Shown here: positions 7,924 to 15,912 of the stretch, one piece after another
How positions within the stretch are numbered: position 1 is the first letter of the stretch
Layout of the letters: every line of letters begins with the position of its first letter
From: JAMBLL01 sp964460075
GTDB lineage: Bacteria > Actinomycetota > Acidimicrobiia > Spongiisociales > UBA5794
Direction of reading: 5' to 3'
Assembly: GCA_964460075.1 (NCBI GenBank)
Contig: CAYWPC010000025.1
Coordinates: 1 to 26,915 of the forward strand
Length of the DNA stretch: 26,915 nucleotides
Position numbers and translations under genes: made by a program
The notes under the pieces: model-generated
The model's input: only the letters and a program-made list of their open reading frames with translations
What the model was told of the DNA's origin: nothing
Databases searched by the model: none

Positions 7924-8583
7924 ATGACGAACCCGGATTCGGATCCGGCGGCGTCGGGCGAAGGGGATTCTTCGGCGCCAGGGGATCATTCGACGGCAGG
8001 GGACCCATCGACGGCAGGGTATGTAGCGTCAACTGGGGAAATAATTCGGCGCGAGTACGTGTCATCTCCTCCGACGGCTACACCTTCGGCACGTCCACTT
8101 CCAACCTACTCGCAGCCGCCACCGACGCTGCCTCCCCAGCCCGCACCTCAGCAACACGATGTTCAGCAGCGTCGCCCATTCATGCGCATCGTGTCCGGCA
8201 ATCTCCTGGCGGCGGTGATCCTTGTCGCCGGTTCCGCCGCGCTGCCTTGGATCGTTAGCCCTTCGGTTAGGGCTGCTGCGTATGACATTCCCGTGGCGTT
8301 CCTCTACGACCTCGACGCCGAATCCGGTGGCACGCCACTCGCTTGGATCGTCGTGGGTCTTGCCGTTGCGATCCTTCTCGGGTCGTCGAGTCCGTACCTC
8401 GACTGGCTGAGGCGGTTGAGCGGGATCGCCGCACTCCTCCTTCCGGTTGCGGTGATGACGCAGTGGCTGCGGTTTCTCTCTGCCGCAGGTCTCGTCAGCG
8501 CCTTTTGGGGATTCATCGGGATCGGTGCCTATACGATCGTGGCGGGTGGCCTCCTAGCGATGTTCTCCCGATCGCGGGAGTGA
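7924..8583 (+). CDS. Small membrane protein with proline/threonine-rich cytoplasmic N-terminus
   Basis: A 219-residue protein I do not recognise. Residues 1-80 are disordered, rich in Gly, Ser, Thr and Pro (short repeats like STAGDPSTAG and PPPTLPPQPAP). From about 84 there are four hydrophobic segments: LLAAVILVAGSAALPWIV, AWIVVGLAVAILLG, LSGIAALLLPVAVMTQWL and GFIGIGAYTIVAGGLLAMF, ending in charged RSRE. The start ATG 7924 is preferred to GTG 7915, which overlaps the -10 element. Its stop is 3 nt before the next start, so it is in one operon with the AIPSN-repeat protein and may help place it in the envelope; that role is inference from position only. Confidence 0.75.
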   Translation: MTNPDSDPAASGEGDSSAPGDHSTAGDPSTAGYVASTGEIIRREYVSSPPTATPSARPLPTYSQPPPTLPPQPAPQQHDVQQRRPFMRIVSGNLLAAVILVAGSAALPWIVSPSVRAAAYDIPVAFLYDLDAESGGTPLAWIVVGLAVAILLGSSSPYLDWLRRLSGIAALLLPVAVMTQWLRFLSAAGLVSAFWGFIGIGAYTIVAGGLLAMFSRSRE

Positions 8584-8586
8584 ACG

Positions 8587-11420
8587 GTGGGCTTGTTCCA
8601 AGAGCTGTACTCGCCATTTTCTTCCGTGGCAGCTGTCGTTGTGACGTCGGTCGTGGTCACCGCCGTCGCGATAGGTGTCGATGTGGGCATCGTCGAGCCT
8701 GAGTCCGACTGCATTGTTGTTGAGTTCGAGAGCGGTGAGGCGTATCCGGTAGCAGTGACGTGGGGCAAGACTGCTGGAAAGGTGCGGGGCCTCGTCAAGG
8801 TCAATGGCCTCGTGTACGCTTTGCCTTCCAGCGCGCTCCCCGCATCGGCTATTCCATCGGAGGCACTCCCAGCGTCCGCCATCCCATCCAAGGCCATTCC
8901 CTCAAACGCCATACCATCCAACGGGATCCCGTCCAACGCGATTCCGTCGTATGCCCTGCCAGCGAGTGTTGTTGCAGAGCTAGGTCTTCCGGCCGGTGGT
9001 TCGATGTTCATCGATGTCGGGGGCGGAATGAGAGGTAAGGCCCTGTTTAGCTGGGCAAGTGTCGGGGGACGCATCAGCGCGTTGGTAAAATTGCAAGGTC
9101 TCACGTTCGCGATTCCTTCGAACGCGATTCCTTCGAACGCGATTCCTTCGAACGCGATTCCTTCGAACGCGATTCCTTCGAACACAAATGTGATCGCCGC
9201 AGCGGCTCTCAAGGACATCTTCAAGGCTCTGCCGTCGAACGCGATTCCCTCGAATGCGATTCCATCGAACGCAACCCTCATGAAGGCTCTACCTGCGAGC
9301 ATCCTCTTCCAGGAGGGGTTCGCCGCAGGTGGTTTCATCAATATCGGTGGCGCCGACGGAAACTCTTACACGGCCGTGCACACTTGGGGGGTCATGCCCG
9401 ATACGGGCGCTGTCCTCTTCTTGAACGTATCAGGTCTGGCGTACGCCCTGCCAGCCTCTGAGATTCCCAGGGATGCCATCCAAGCGGGTGCGCTGCCAGC
9501 TTCTGCTCTCCCGGATTCCGGCGCGCTGGATCGAGCGTTGCCAGCCTCCCATGTTCCGCGGGCTCTTCCATCGTCCGCGCTGCCGGCCTCTGCCCTCCCA
9601 TCTTCAGCCATACCGTCGAACGCGATTCCGTCGAACGCGATTCCTGCCGAAATGCTGGCTACCTCTGCGCTTCCATCCAGCCTTGTCGCAGACATGGGGT
9701 TTCCCGCTGGTGGCTTCCTCGAATTGGGGGACCGAAGTTACGTCACCTTCGCCTGGGGAGAGGCGTCGGGTGATCTCTTCGCTGTCACCAATCTCGGCAA
9801 CGTGGTCGCGGCGATTCCTTCGAACAACACTGGTCTCAGAGAATTGCTTGCGGCCAAAGAGGTTCCATCGGGCGCCCTGCCCCTCTCCTATATCGGTGCG
9901 GCGATTCCCTCGAATTCGCGGCTTGATGCCATCCCCGCCGAAATGACGTCGGTGATGGGCTCGGCAATAACTGGTCCGAGTTACGAGGCTCTTGTCAGCG
10001 GCGGCCAGGCGATGCCAACACTCTCGGGGCAGTCGGGAGCGCTCGGAACCGAGGGATCGAGGAGCCGCCTTGCACCCGGTTTCGTCCTCGACAGCCAGGT
10101 TGATCGACAGAATGTCAAGTTCTCGCTCGCTCCAGGGGCTGCTGGCGAGCAACCCGATGTCATCATTCTCGTTGTCGACGACGAGGGTAACTGGAAGCCG
10201 ATGGACAATCCGCTCGGAGGCGGATATGTGGATTTGATCAACTCGGGGTACCAGGGAGACTCGTATGGCCCAGCTGACAACGCTCCGATAATGTCGTCAC
10301 CGACGGAAGATCCCACCCGCTTCAATTCGCCCTGCACGTTTGCTGAGTCGTATGGCGCCCAGTTGGCATCTACATCAGCCGATTACGCAGAGGCCAGTTG
10401 GAGCCGCAACGGGTCAATAACGATGGATGCTGACGGCCGACTTGTCGACGTCGCCTACGGCGGGTCGATCGTGGCAGCGCCTATCTACGTGGCTGTTGAT
10501 CCGAACGAGGCGACCCGGTTCGTGCTGACCAGGGACGGGGTTATCACCGTCGTACCGACCCAAGGCCAAGAGTTTGGCGAAGTCTCCGAAACGTCGACGC
10601 CTGGGCAGGAATTTGGCGATACCGTCTCAGACGAGGACTCCGATGGATTTTTGCCGCTGCCGTACGGTCCTGATTGCGATGACAGCGACCCTGGGGTACA
10701 CCCAGACGCCGATGAGATTCGGGACGACGGGATCGACCAGAACTGTGACGGGATAGATGCGGTGAGTGAGACCCAAACGGTCACTGCCGAGCCGCCTCCT
10801 GCCGAGCCGCCTCCTGCNNNNNNNNNNNNNNNNNNNNNNNNNNNNNNNNNNNNNNNNNNNNNNNNNNNNNNNNNNNNNNNNNNNNNNNNNNNNNNNNNNN
10901 NNNNNNNNNNNNNNNNNTGAGTGAGACCCAAACGGTCACTGCCGAGCCGCCTCCTGCCGAGCCGCCTCCTGCGGAGCCGCCTCCTGCGGAGCCGCCTCCT
11001 GCGGAGCCGCCTCCGTCTACCGAGACCGTCACGGTGTCTGCCGTGGAAATATACGGATCGCCAGTGATTGGGGAGTCGTTCGTCTACAACGGCAACCAAC
11101 AGTGTGACGCACCCTTCACGACGGAGATCGATGTCTGGATTGAACGGCGTGTCGACGGCGTGAACGTCCCCTCGACTGCTGGAGATATACAGTCTGCCAA
11201 CATGACCTGGAGTGTTGCGAACAGCCTTGGAAGTAAGCCGATGTCGTACCTCCAGACAGATTTGTGGATCGCCACGCTCGGCCCGTTGGACGCCGACACA
11301 GTGAACGGTGATCTGATCATCGATGTGACCGTGTACATCACCAGCCTCTCTGGCGTTACGTCGAGCGGAACTACGAAAGTCACACTGCGCGACTGCCCTC
11401 TTGCACTTGAAGGTGGCTAG
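8587..11420 (+). CDS. AIPSN/ALPAS pentapeptide-repeat surface protein with MopE-type metal-binding motif (interrupted by assembly gap)
   Basis: A large secreted or membrane-anchored protein of unknown function. Order: hydrophobic signal or anchor (about 12-35); about 60-470, pentapeptides A-I/L-P-S/A-N/S in four modules, each opened by a short strand-rich segment with a WG or W motif and the first three closed by a cap like GLPAGGSMFIDVGG; a middle region (470-680); a DxDxDG motif with CDDSDPGVHPDADEI and DGIDQNCDG (about 681-725) like the putative metal-binding motif of MopE; an AEPPP stalk; and a C-terminal domain of about 125 residues with two cysteines (QQCDAP, RDCPL), probably a beta sandwich. 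GTG 8587 follows a ribosome site, cgggag. The 100-N gap puts the two parts in different frames (stop at 10918 in the upstream frame), but the coding sense continues on both sides. If the flanking 55 bp are one overlap, the protein is 892 residues. No LPXTG motif. Confidence 0.8.
9109..9183 (+). repeat. Five perfect 15-bp repeats encoding AIPSN
   Basis: gcgattccttcgaac occurs five times head to tail without a mismatch. Neighbouring AIPSN codons (8881-8950, 9232-9270, 9613-9645) use diverged codons, so this block is either a recent expansion or kept uniform by recombination. Confidence 0.95.
10786..11015 (+). repeat. AEPPP 15-bp tandem repeats, broken by the N gap
   Basis: Units of gccgagccgcctcct or gcggagccgcctcct encode A-E-P-P-P. 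Two copies precede the gap (10786-10815) and five follow it (10941-11015, the last ending in ccg). They would form a stiff proline-rich stalk. The real copy number is unknown because of the gap. Confidence 0.9.
10818..10917. other. Assembly gap of 100 N flanked by identical 55-bp sequences
   Basis: Exactly 100 N. The 55 bases before it (10763-10817) are identical to the 55 after it (10918-10972). A round 100 is a usual placeholder for unknown gap size, so distances and frames across it mean nothing. Confidence 0.97.
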
Positions 11421-11429
11421 AGGGATCGA

Positions 11430-11448
11430 GACCGGTGGACTGCCGGTC
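11430..11448. terminator. Hairpin between convergent genes
   Basis: GACCGG (11430-11435) and CCGGTC (11443-11448) form a 6-bp GC-rich stem with a 7-nt loop, in the 52-bp gap between the end of the repeat protein and the end of the Rieske-TPP gene. No U tract follows on either strand. Confidence 0.4.
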
Positions 11449-11472
11449 AGTTCACCGGATGCGTACGGAGTG

Positions 11473-13404
11473 TCAGTATTGCAAGCGGCTGCTTGCTATC
11501 TCCAGCAGCCCAGGGCCAGGGTTGGCGAAGAGGCTCTCCATTCCTCGCGATAGCTCGTCGGGCGTCTCGACCCTTTCACCCCAGAGACCGAGGGATGTTG
11601 CCATGCCGGCCCAGGAGGGATTCTTGAGTGACGTTGCCCACACGTGGGTACCAGCGAGTTGTTGCTCTGCTGTAATCTTGCCGAGCTCGTCGTTCGATAG
11701 GAGCACGATCTTGACGTTGAGGCCGTACTTTGCGACGGTCGCGAGCTCCATGGCGTATTGACCGAAGCCGCCGTCACCTGCGATCGCGACGATGGTGGTG
11801 TCCTCGGACGCCACAGCGGCACCCATCGCCCCAGGGAGCGCGTAGCCGATCGAACCCAACCATCCACTCATCACAACTCTCTGGCCGTCTGCCTCGAAGT
11901 ATCTTCCGAACGAGTAGGTCGTGTTTCCCACATCAAGCGAAACGATGGCGTGTGAGGGAATGTGCTCCGCAAGCTCATGGAAGACCGTGGCGCTGGTGAG
12001 TCTTCCATCGGCATCGACTTGTCTACGACCATGCTTTCTGGCTCTCCACCACTCCCATCGATCGGAGAGCCAGGCCCTCAGCTCGGGGCGATCTGCGGGC
12101 GAGCAGGCTGCCGTAAGAGCGTCAGCGGCCTCACCGGCATCTGCGAGAGCGAAGACTGCGACGTTTGGTGTGTTTCTTCGTGACGCCAGCACATCGACGT
12201 CGATGCGAACCACGGTTCGTTTGTCTGTGATTCCTGTGTGCGGGGCCATGCCGCCACCGAACACGACGATGAGATCCGAGCGCGTCTGCATTGCTGCCGA
12301 GACGGGAGTCCCCGAACGGCCGAGTACCCCGGTCGCGAGCGGATGATGCTCCGGAACAGACCCCTTGGCAGGGAAGGTGGTCGCAACAGCGGCATCGACC
12401 TTTTCGGCGAGTGCCAAGATCCGGGATGCCGACGATGCGCCGCCGCGACCGATGACGAAGAGCGGGTTGTCGGCATCGGCGATACGTCGCTTTATATCCC
12501 GTGTGTCTGGTTCGGTGAGGGCGAGCCGGTTGGGAGACGGCGCAGTGGGCCGTGGGGTGTCCTCAACGGCAGGTAGGAGCTGGACATCGTCTGGTATGAC
12601 GAGGTGGGCGATATCGCGTTGGGAGGTTGCGTACGTGACCATGTTGGTGGCGACGGCCGGTCCATCGCTCGCGGACAGGCGTTTGGACCATCCGGCGACC
12701 GGTCCGAGCGCCTTGGTGAGGGGTACCTCCTGAAAGGCTCTGGTGCCGAGTTGTCGTGTCGGGATCTGACCAGTGATCGCGAGGAGTGGAGTCGCTGACA
12801 GCTTTGCATCCCACATACCCGTGTACAGGTTCGTGGCTCCCGGCCCGGCGATCGTGAAGCACACCGCAGGCTTGCCCGTCAGCTTGCCGTATGCCGAGGC
12901 GGCGAATGCCGCTGCGCCCTCATGGCGGACACCGACGAAGCGCAGCCGACCTTCGAGTTCCGCGCTCCTGAGCGCATCGGCGAATCCGAGATTCGAGTGT
13001 CCAACCATGCCGAACACCGCATCGACACCTCCTTCGACCAGGCGGTCAACCAGTTGTGTCATCAACGTCTCAGCGTGATGTTCCGGCTCGTACACACCGA
13101 TGTGGACATGTCCATCCCTGATTTCAACGGCGTACGAGTCCACCTTGTCGTCGAAAGGACCAGGTGTCTCTCCCGTGATGGGGTCGTACTCCCATCCGTG
13201 CCACGGGCAGATAAGCCAGCAGTCCTCTATCAGGCCTTCACCGAGTGGACCGCCTTGATGAGGACACCGATTCGCGATCGCGCCCCAGCTCTGCTCGGAT
13301 CGTGACAGCGCCACCGCGTGATGGCCTGCCTGGACGACGGTGACTTCGCCAACGTCCACGATATCGGTGTTTCCCACGTCGAACCAGGTCAGCTGTTCGC
13401 TCAT
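11473..13404 (-). CDS. Rieske [2Fe-2S] domain fused to a thiamine-diphosphate enzyme (acetolactate synthase / pyruvate oxidase-like)
   Basis: A 643-residue fusion. Residues 1-105 are a Rieske ferredoxin-type domain with all four ligands: Cys47 and His49 (CPHQGG) and Cys66 and His69 (CPWHGW). From about 110 it is a full TPP enzyme: N-terminal Pyr domain (LVDRLVEGGVDAVFGMVGHSN, catalytic Glu162 in VRHEGAAAFA), a central domain, and a PP domain with the GDG motif (543-545) and Asn571 (LSNDELG). The TPP part resembles PoxB/acetolactate synthase/sulfoacetaldehyde acetyltransferase-type enzymes; the substrate cannot be told. Most relatives carry no Rieske domain. An electron-transfer role in oxidative decarboxylation is possible but inferred. 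Start ATG 13404 follows a strong GGGAGGG site; an upstream in-frame start at 13431 is unlikely. It lies 86 bp downstream of the lipoprotein gene. Confidence 0.88.
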   Translation of the reverse strand: MSEQLTWFDVGNTDIVDVGEVTVVQAGHHAVALSRSEQSWGAIANRCPHQGGPLGEGLIEDCWLICPWHGWEYDPITGETPGPFDDKVDSYAVEIRDGHVHIGVYEPEHHAETLMTQLVDRLVEGGVDAVFGMVGHSNLGFADALRSAELEGRLRFVGVRHEGAAAFAASAYGKLTGKPAVCFTIAGPGATNLYTGMWDAKLSATPLLAITGQIPTRQLGTRAFQEVPLTKALGPVAGWSKRLSASDGPAVATNMVTYATSQRDIAHLVIPDDVQLLPAVEDTPRPTAPSPNRLALTEPDTRDIKRRIADADNPLFVIGRGGASSASRILALAEKVDAAVATTFPAKGSVPEHHPLATGVLGRSGTPVSAAMQTRSDLIVVFGGGMAPHTGITDKRTVVRIDVDVLASRRNTPNVAVFALADAGEAADALTAACSPADRPELRAWLSDRWEWWRARKHGRRQVDADGRLTSATVFHELAEHIPSHAIVSLDVGNTTYSFGRYFEADGQRVVMSGWLGSIGYALPGAMGAAVASEDTTIVAIAGDGGFGQYAMELATVAKYGLNVKIVLLSNDELGKITAEQQLAGTHVWATSLKNPSWAGMATSLGLWGERVETPDELSRGMESLFANPGPGLLEIASSRLQY

Positions 13405-13408
13405 TACG

Positions 13409-13415
13409 CCCTCCC
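13409..13415 (-). promoter_or_regulatory. Strong ribosome binding site of the Rieske-TPP gene
   Basis: GGGAGGG on the minus strand, 4 nt before ATG 13404. It fixes the start and is one of the few clear Shine-Dalgarno sites in a window where most first genes look leaderless. Confidence 0.7.
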
Positions 13416-13490
13416 AGAGCACTGTACGCACTCGTGCGAGGGAACGCGCCGGGGCATCTGGTTGTTTCGTCTACCTTGAGGCTCTGTTCG

Positions 13491-14366
13491 CTACGGCAGG
13501 TCGATGGAGATCGTTGCACCCTCGATTGGCCTGGCGTTGGCATCGACGGTTCCAACGAAGAGAGTCGCCTGGCCTGATGGACCATCAGGAAGCACTGCTC
13601 GGAACGGTTGCCACACATCGGGGTAGCCGTTGAGGGCCACCGAACGATCCTGTTCCAGCGTGTCGTCGCCGTTGAGTAGGAGATGGATGGAGCGCATGCC
13701 GGGTGCGGCGTATCCCTCGACGGTCATGGGGTACAGCGTCGGCCCGGATACGGGTGTGATCACGATCGCCGTGGCTGATGCTGCGACTCCCACAGGAACC
13801 GAGGATCCCTCACCCCGGACGATGTCGACGACGAGTGTTGCTGGAGAGGTAGTCGTGAGTGCTCGTGCTTTGATGGCGGTTCCCTGGGCACCCTGGATGT
13901 CGACGGTGAGCCCGCCTGAAGCATCCCGTACGACATATGCTGATCTTGTCAGGGCTCCATCGAACAAGGTGTCGGCAACGGCCGTTGATGTTATCTCGGG
14001 CGCTAGCACGATACGTACGACGCCGACAGAGCTCAGCACGGTCACGCCTGTCGGCCCGATTGTTGTGGCAGGTGCCCCGTTTTCGTTCGTGAAGGCGATC
14101 GTGATCCGCTCACAGGTCCCTGCTCCATCCCACCGGATCCGATCGATCTTCGTGGCGTCGCCAACGTCGCGGCCTATCGCTGCGATGAGCCCGCTGTCGG
14201 AGAAGGGCATGTCGCCGGTCATGCAGATGTCATCAACACCCACGGTGGTGGTGGTCGTCGTTGTCGATGTTTCTGGAGATGTCGTGGCAATGGCTGTCTG
14301 TGGAGAGGCGGGGGAGCACGCAGCGAGGGCGAAGGCAATCGCTACGGGTGCCGTCCATCGGAGCAT
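13491..14366 (-). CDS. Lipoprotein with Gmad2-like C-terminal domain
   Basis: A 291-residue exported protein. The N-terminus is a lipoprotein signal, MLRWTAPVAIAFALAACSPA, with lipobox LAAC, followed by a Ser/Thr linker (TTSPETSTTTTTTTV). The middle part (about 50-190; RITIAFTNENGAP and ATLVVDIVRG) looks like an AMIN-type beta domain. The last 90 residues (VSGPTLYPMTVEGYAAPG to ATISIDLP, with WQPF) fit the Gmad2 immunoglobulin-like domain seen in spore-germination and other extracellular proteins. Both domain calls are from pattern memory. I use ATG 14366 because the signal peptide begins there and TATCGT lies 6 nt upstream. It is divergent from the MFS gene and reads toward the Rieske-TPP gene. 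Confidence 0.75.
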   Translation of the reverse strand: MLRWTAPVAIAFALAACSPASPQTAIATTSPETSTTTTTTTVGVDDICMTGDMPFSDSGLIAAIGRDVGDATKIDRIRWDGAGTCERITIAFTNENGAPATTIGPTGVTVLSSVGVVRIVLAPEITSTAVADTLFDGALTRSAYVVRDASGGLTVDIQGAQGTAIKARALTTTSPATLVVDIVRGEGSSVPVGVAASATAIVITPVSGPTLYPMTVEGYAAPGMRSIHLLLNGDDTLEQDRSVALNGYPDVWQPFRAVLPDGPSGQATLFVGTVDANARPIEGATISIDLP

Positions 14367-14372
14367 GGAGAG

Positions 14373-14378
14373 ACGATA
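14373..14378 (-). promoter_or_regulatory. Leaderless -10 element for the lipoprotein gene
   Basis: TATCGT on the minus strand, then ctctcc, then ATG 14366: the TANNNT-N6-start pattern. Confidence 0.6.
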
Positions 14379-14404
14379 CCTGTGCGTGGGCGGAAGGTAG
14401 CGAT

Positions 14405-14433
14405 TTGACATATGGTCGGGAAATCCAGACAAT
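14405..14433 (+). promoter_or_regulatory. Putative promoter of the MFS exporter gene
   Basis: Perfect -35 TTGACA (14405-14410), 17-nt spacer, -10 GACAAT (14428-14433). Transcription would then begin near 14440, which is an in-frame GTG, so ATG 14434 and ATG 14437 might be upstream of the transcript. Confidence 0.45.
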
Positions 14434-15849
14434 ATGATGGTGACACAGGCCTCCGATTCACACGTACACGACGCCGCTGAGGTGCAACAGCGATTCAGGA
14501 CGTTCTTGATCGTCTGGTTCGGTCAGCTCATCTCGCTCGTGGGGAGCGGGTTGACCTGGTTTGGGTTGAGTATCTGGGTGTTCCTCGAAACCGGTTCGGT
14601 TACCGATCTCTCAATGATGCTGCTCGCAACGACCCTCCCGAGAATCCTTCTCTCACCTGTTGCAGGGGCCTTCGTGGATCGGTGGGACAGACGGTGGGCG
14701 ATGATCATCTCTGATGGTGCGTCTGGTCTTGGAACGATCGTGATCGCTATCGCGTTCATGACCGACTCCATGTCACTGGGCGTGCTCATCGTTGTTGGGG
14801 CCGTGTCGTCGTCGTTTCAGGCATTCCAATGGCCAGCGTATCAGGCTGCAACTACGTTGCTCGTGCCGAAGGAACGATACTCGCAGGCCTCCGGCATGGT
14901 GCAGATGGCCGAGGCAGCTGGCCAACTTGTTGCCCCGTTCCTCGGCGCCGTCCTCGTTGCAGCAGCCGGTGTTGCCTCGCTGCTCATCATCGACGCCGTC
15001 ACCTTCACCTTCGCGATCGGGACACTGCTGTATGTCAGGTTCCCAAAGCCGCCCAAGTCCAAGGTTGGTGAGGAGGCGAGAGGATCGCTGCTGGCAGAGT
15101 CGCTGTTCGGATTTCGCTACGTGTTCGAGCGTCACGGGCTATTGGCTCTACTCGCCTTCTTCGCCGGAGTGAATCTGTCGTTCGGCCTCATCTCACCAAT
15201 CTTCATTGCGTACATGTTGTCGTTCACCTCGGAGGCGACCATGGGGACGGCCCTCTCGCTCGGCGCCACGGGGATGCTCGTCGGATCGATCGTTGCTTCG
15301 GCGTGGAAGGGCACGAGCAGGCGAGTGCTCGGAGTCCTTCTTACGATCATTGTGCTCGGGTTCATGTTGATCGTTCTTGGATCGACGACCTCCCTGCCCG
15401 TTGTAGTCCTAGCCCTGTGGGTCGGGATGTTCGTCGTGCCGCTCTCTCAGGCGATGAGCCAATCGATCTGGCTTTCCAAGGTGGAGCCGGACGTGCAGGG
15501 CAAGGTGTTCTCGGTGCGCATGATGATCAGCCAGGGAACGACTCCGATCGCGCTGGCGATCGCAGGTCCGCTGGCCGACCGAGTCTTCGTACCGCTCATG
15601 ACGGGTGACTCGACTCTTGGCACACTTCTCCAGGCCAGGTTCGGAAGGGGCGAAGGGAGCGGGTATGGGTTGTTCTTCGTTGCAATCGGGGTGTACACGG
15701 TTCTCATGTCTGTGCTCTCGTGGGTGTACGCGCCTCTGCGACATCTCGAGCGCGACATCCCCGACGCTGCAGGCTTGCCAACGCTGGCTTCCGAGGATGA
15801 GGAAGCTCGAGAAGTCGACGATCCGGTGGACGATGCCACGATCGCGTGA
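14434..15849 (+). CDS. Major facilitator superfamily exporter (MFS_3 / macrolide-efflux type)
   Basis: An inner-membrane transporter of up to 471 residues with about 12 hydrophobic segments (first at FLIVWFGQLISLVGSGLTWF). The loop motif GAFVDRWDRRWAMI after segment 2 is the MFS motif A variant of drug exporters. The N- and C-termini are hydrophilic; the last 40 residues are acidic (EDEEAREVDDPVDD). Substrates of this subfamily include macrolides and siderophores; the real substrate here is unknown. The start is uncertain: ATG 14434, ATG 14437 or GTG 14440, the last favoured by the promoter spacing. Divergent from the lipoprotein gene. Confidence 0.9.
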   Translation: MMVTQASDSHVHDAAEVQQRFRTFLIVWFGQLISLVGSGLTWFGLSIWVFLETGSVTDLSMMLLATTLPRILLSPVAGAFVDRWDRRWAMIISDGASGLGTIVIAIAFMTDSMSLGVLIVVGAVSSSFQAFQWPAYQAATTLLVPKERYSQASGMVQMAEAAGQLVAPFLGAVLVAAAGVASLLIIDAVTFTFAIGTLLYVRFPKPPKSKVGEEARGSLLAESLFGFRYVFERHGLLALLAFFAGVNLSFGLISPIFIAYMLSFTSEATMGTALSLGATGMLVGSIVASAWKGTSRRVLGVLLTIIVLGFMLIVLGSTTSLPVVVLALWVGMFVVPLSQAMSQSIWLSKVEPDVQGKVFSVRMMISQGTTPIALAIAGPLADRVFVPLMTGDSTLGTLLQARFGRGEGSGYGLFFVAIGVYTVLMSVLSWVYAPLRHLERDIPDAAGLPTLASEDEEAREVDDPVDDATIA

Positions 15850-15860
15850 ACCCGTTTCTT

Positions 15861-15877
15861 CGCAGATCACCTCTGCG
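15861..15877 (+). terminator. Small hairpin after the MFS gene
   Basis: CGCAGA (15861-15866) and TCTGCG (15872-15877) pair over a 5-nt loop 11 nt after the stop. No U tract, so only a weak terminator candidate. Confidence 0.3.
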
Positions 15878-15900
15878 TCATCGTCGCCTCGCTGTGGTGA

Positions 15901-15906
15901 TACTGT
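15901..15906 (+). promoter_or_regulatory. Leaderless -10 element for cofG
   Basis: TACTGT preceded by TGA (extended -10 type, TGnTANNNT), then ctcgaa and ATG 15913. Confidence 0.6.
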
Positions 15907-15912
15907 CTCGAA

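Noticed and set aside
8529..9341. A 270-codon minus-strand open frame with F-E-G-I-A repeats opposite the AIPSN gene
   Set aside because: It is the mirror of the AIPSN repeats. It has no promoter or ribosome site, no domain outside the repeat, and the plus strand has a signal, a metal-binding motif, operon context and coding sequence that continues well beyond it.
10918..10920. In-frame TGA ending the repeat protein right after the N gap
   Set aside because: The frame across 100 placeholder Ns has no meaning; the 55-bp flank repeat shows the true frame is 10920-10922 AGT.
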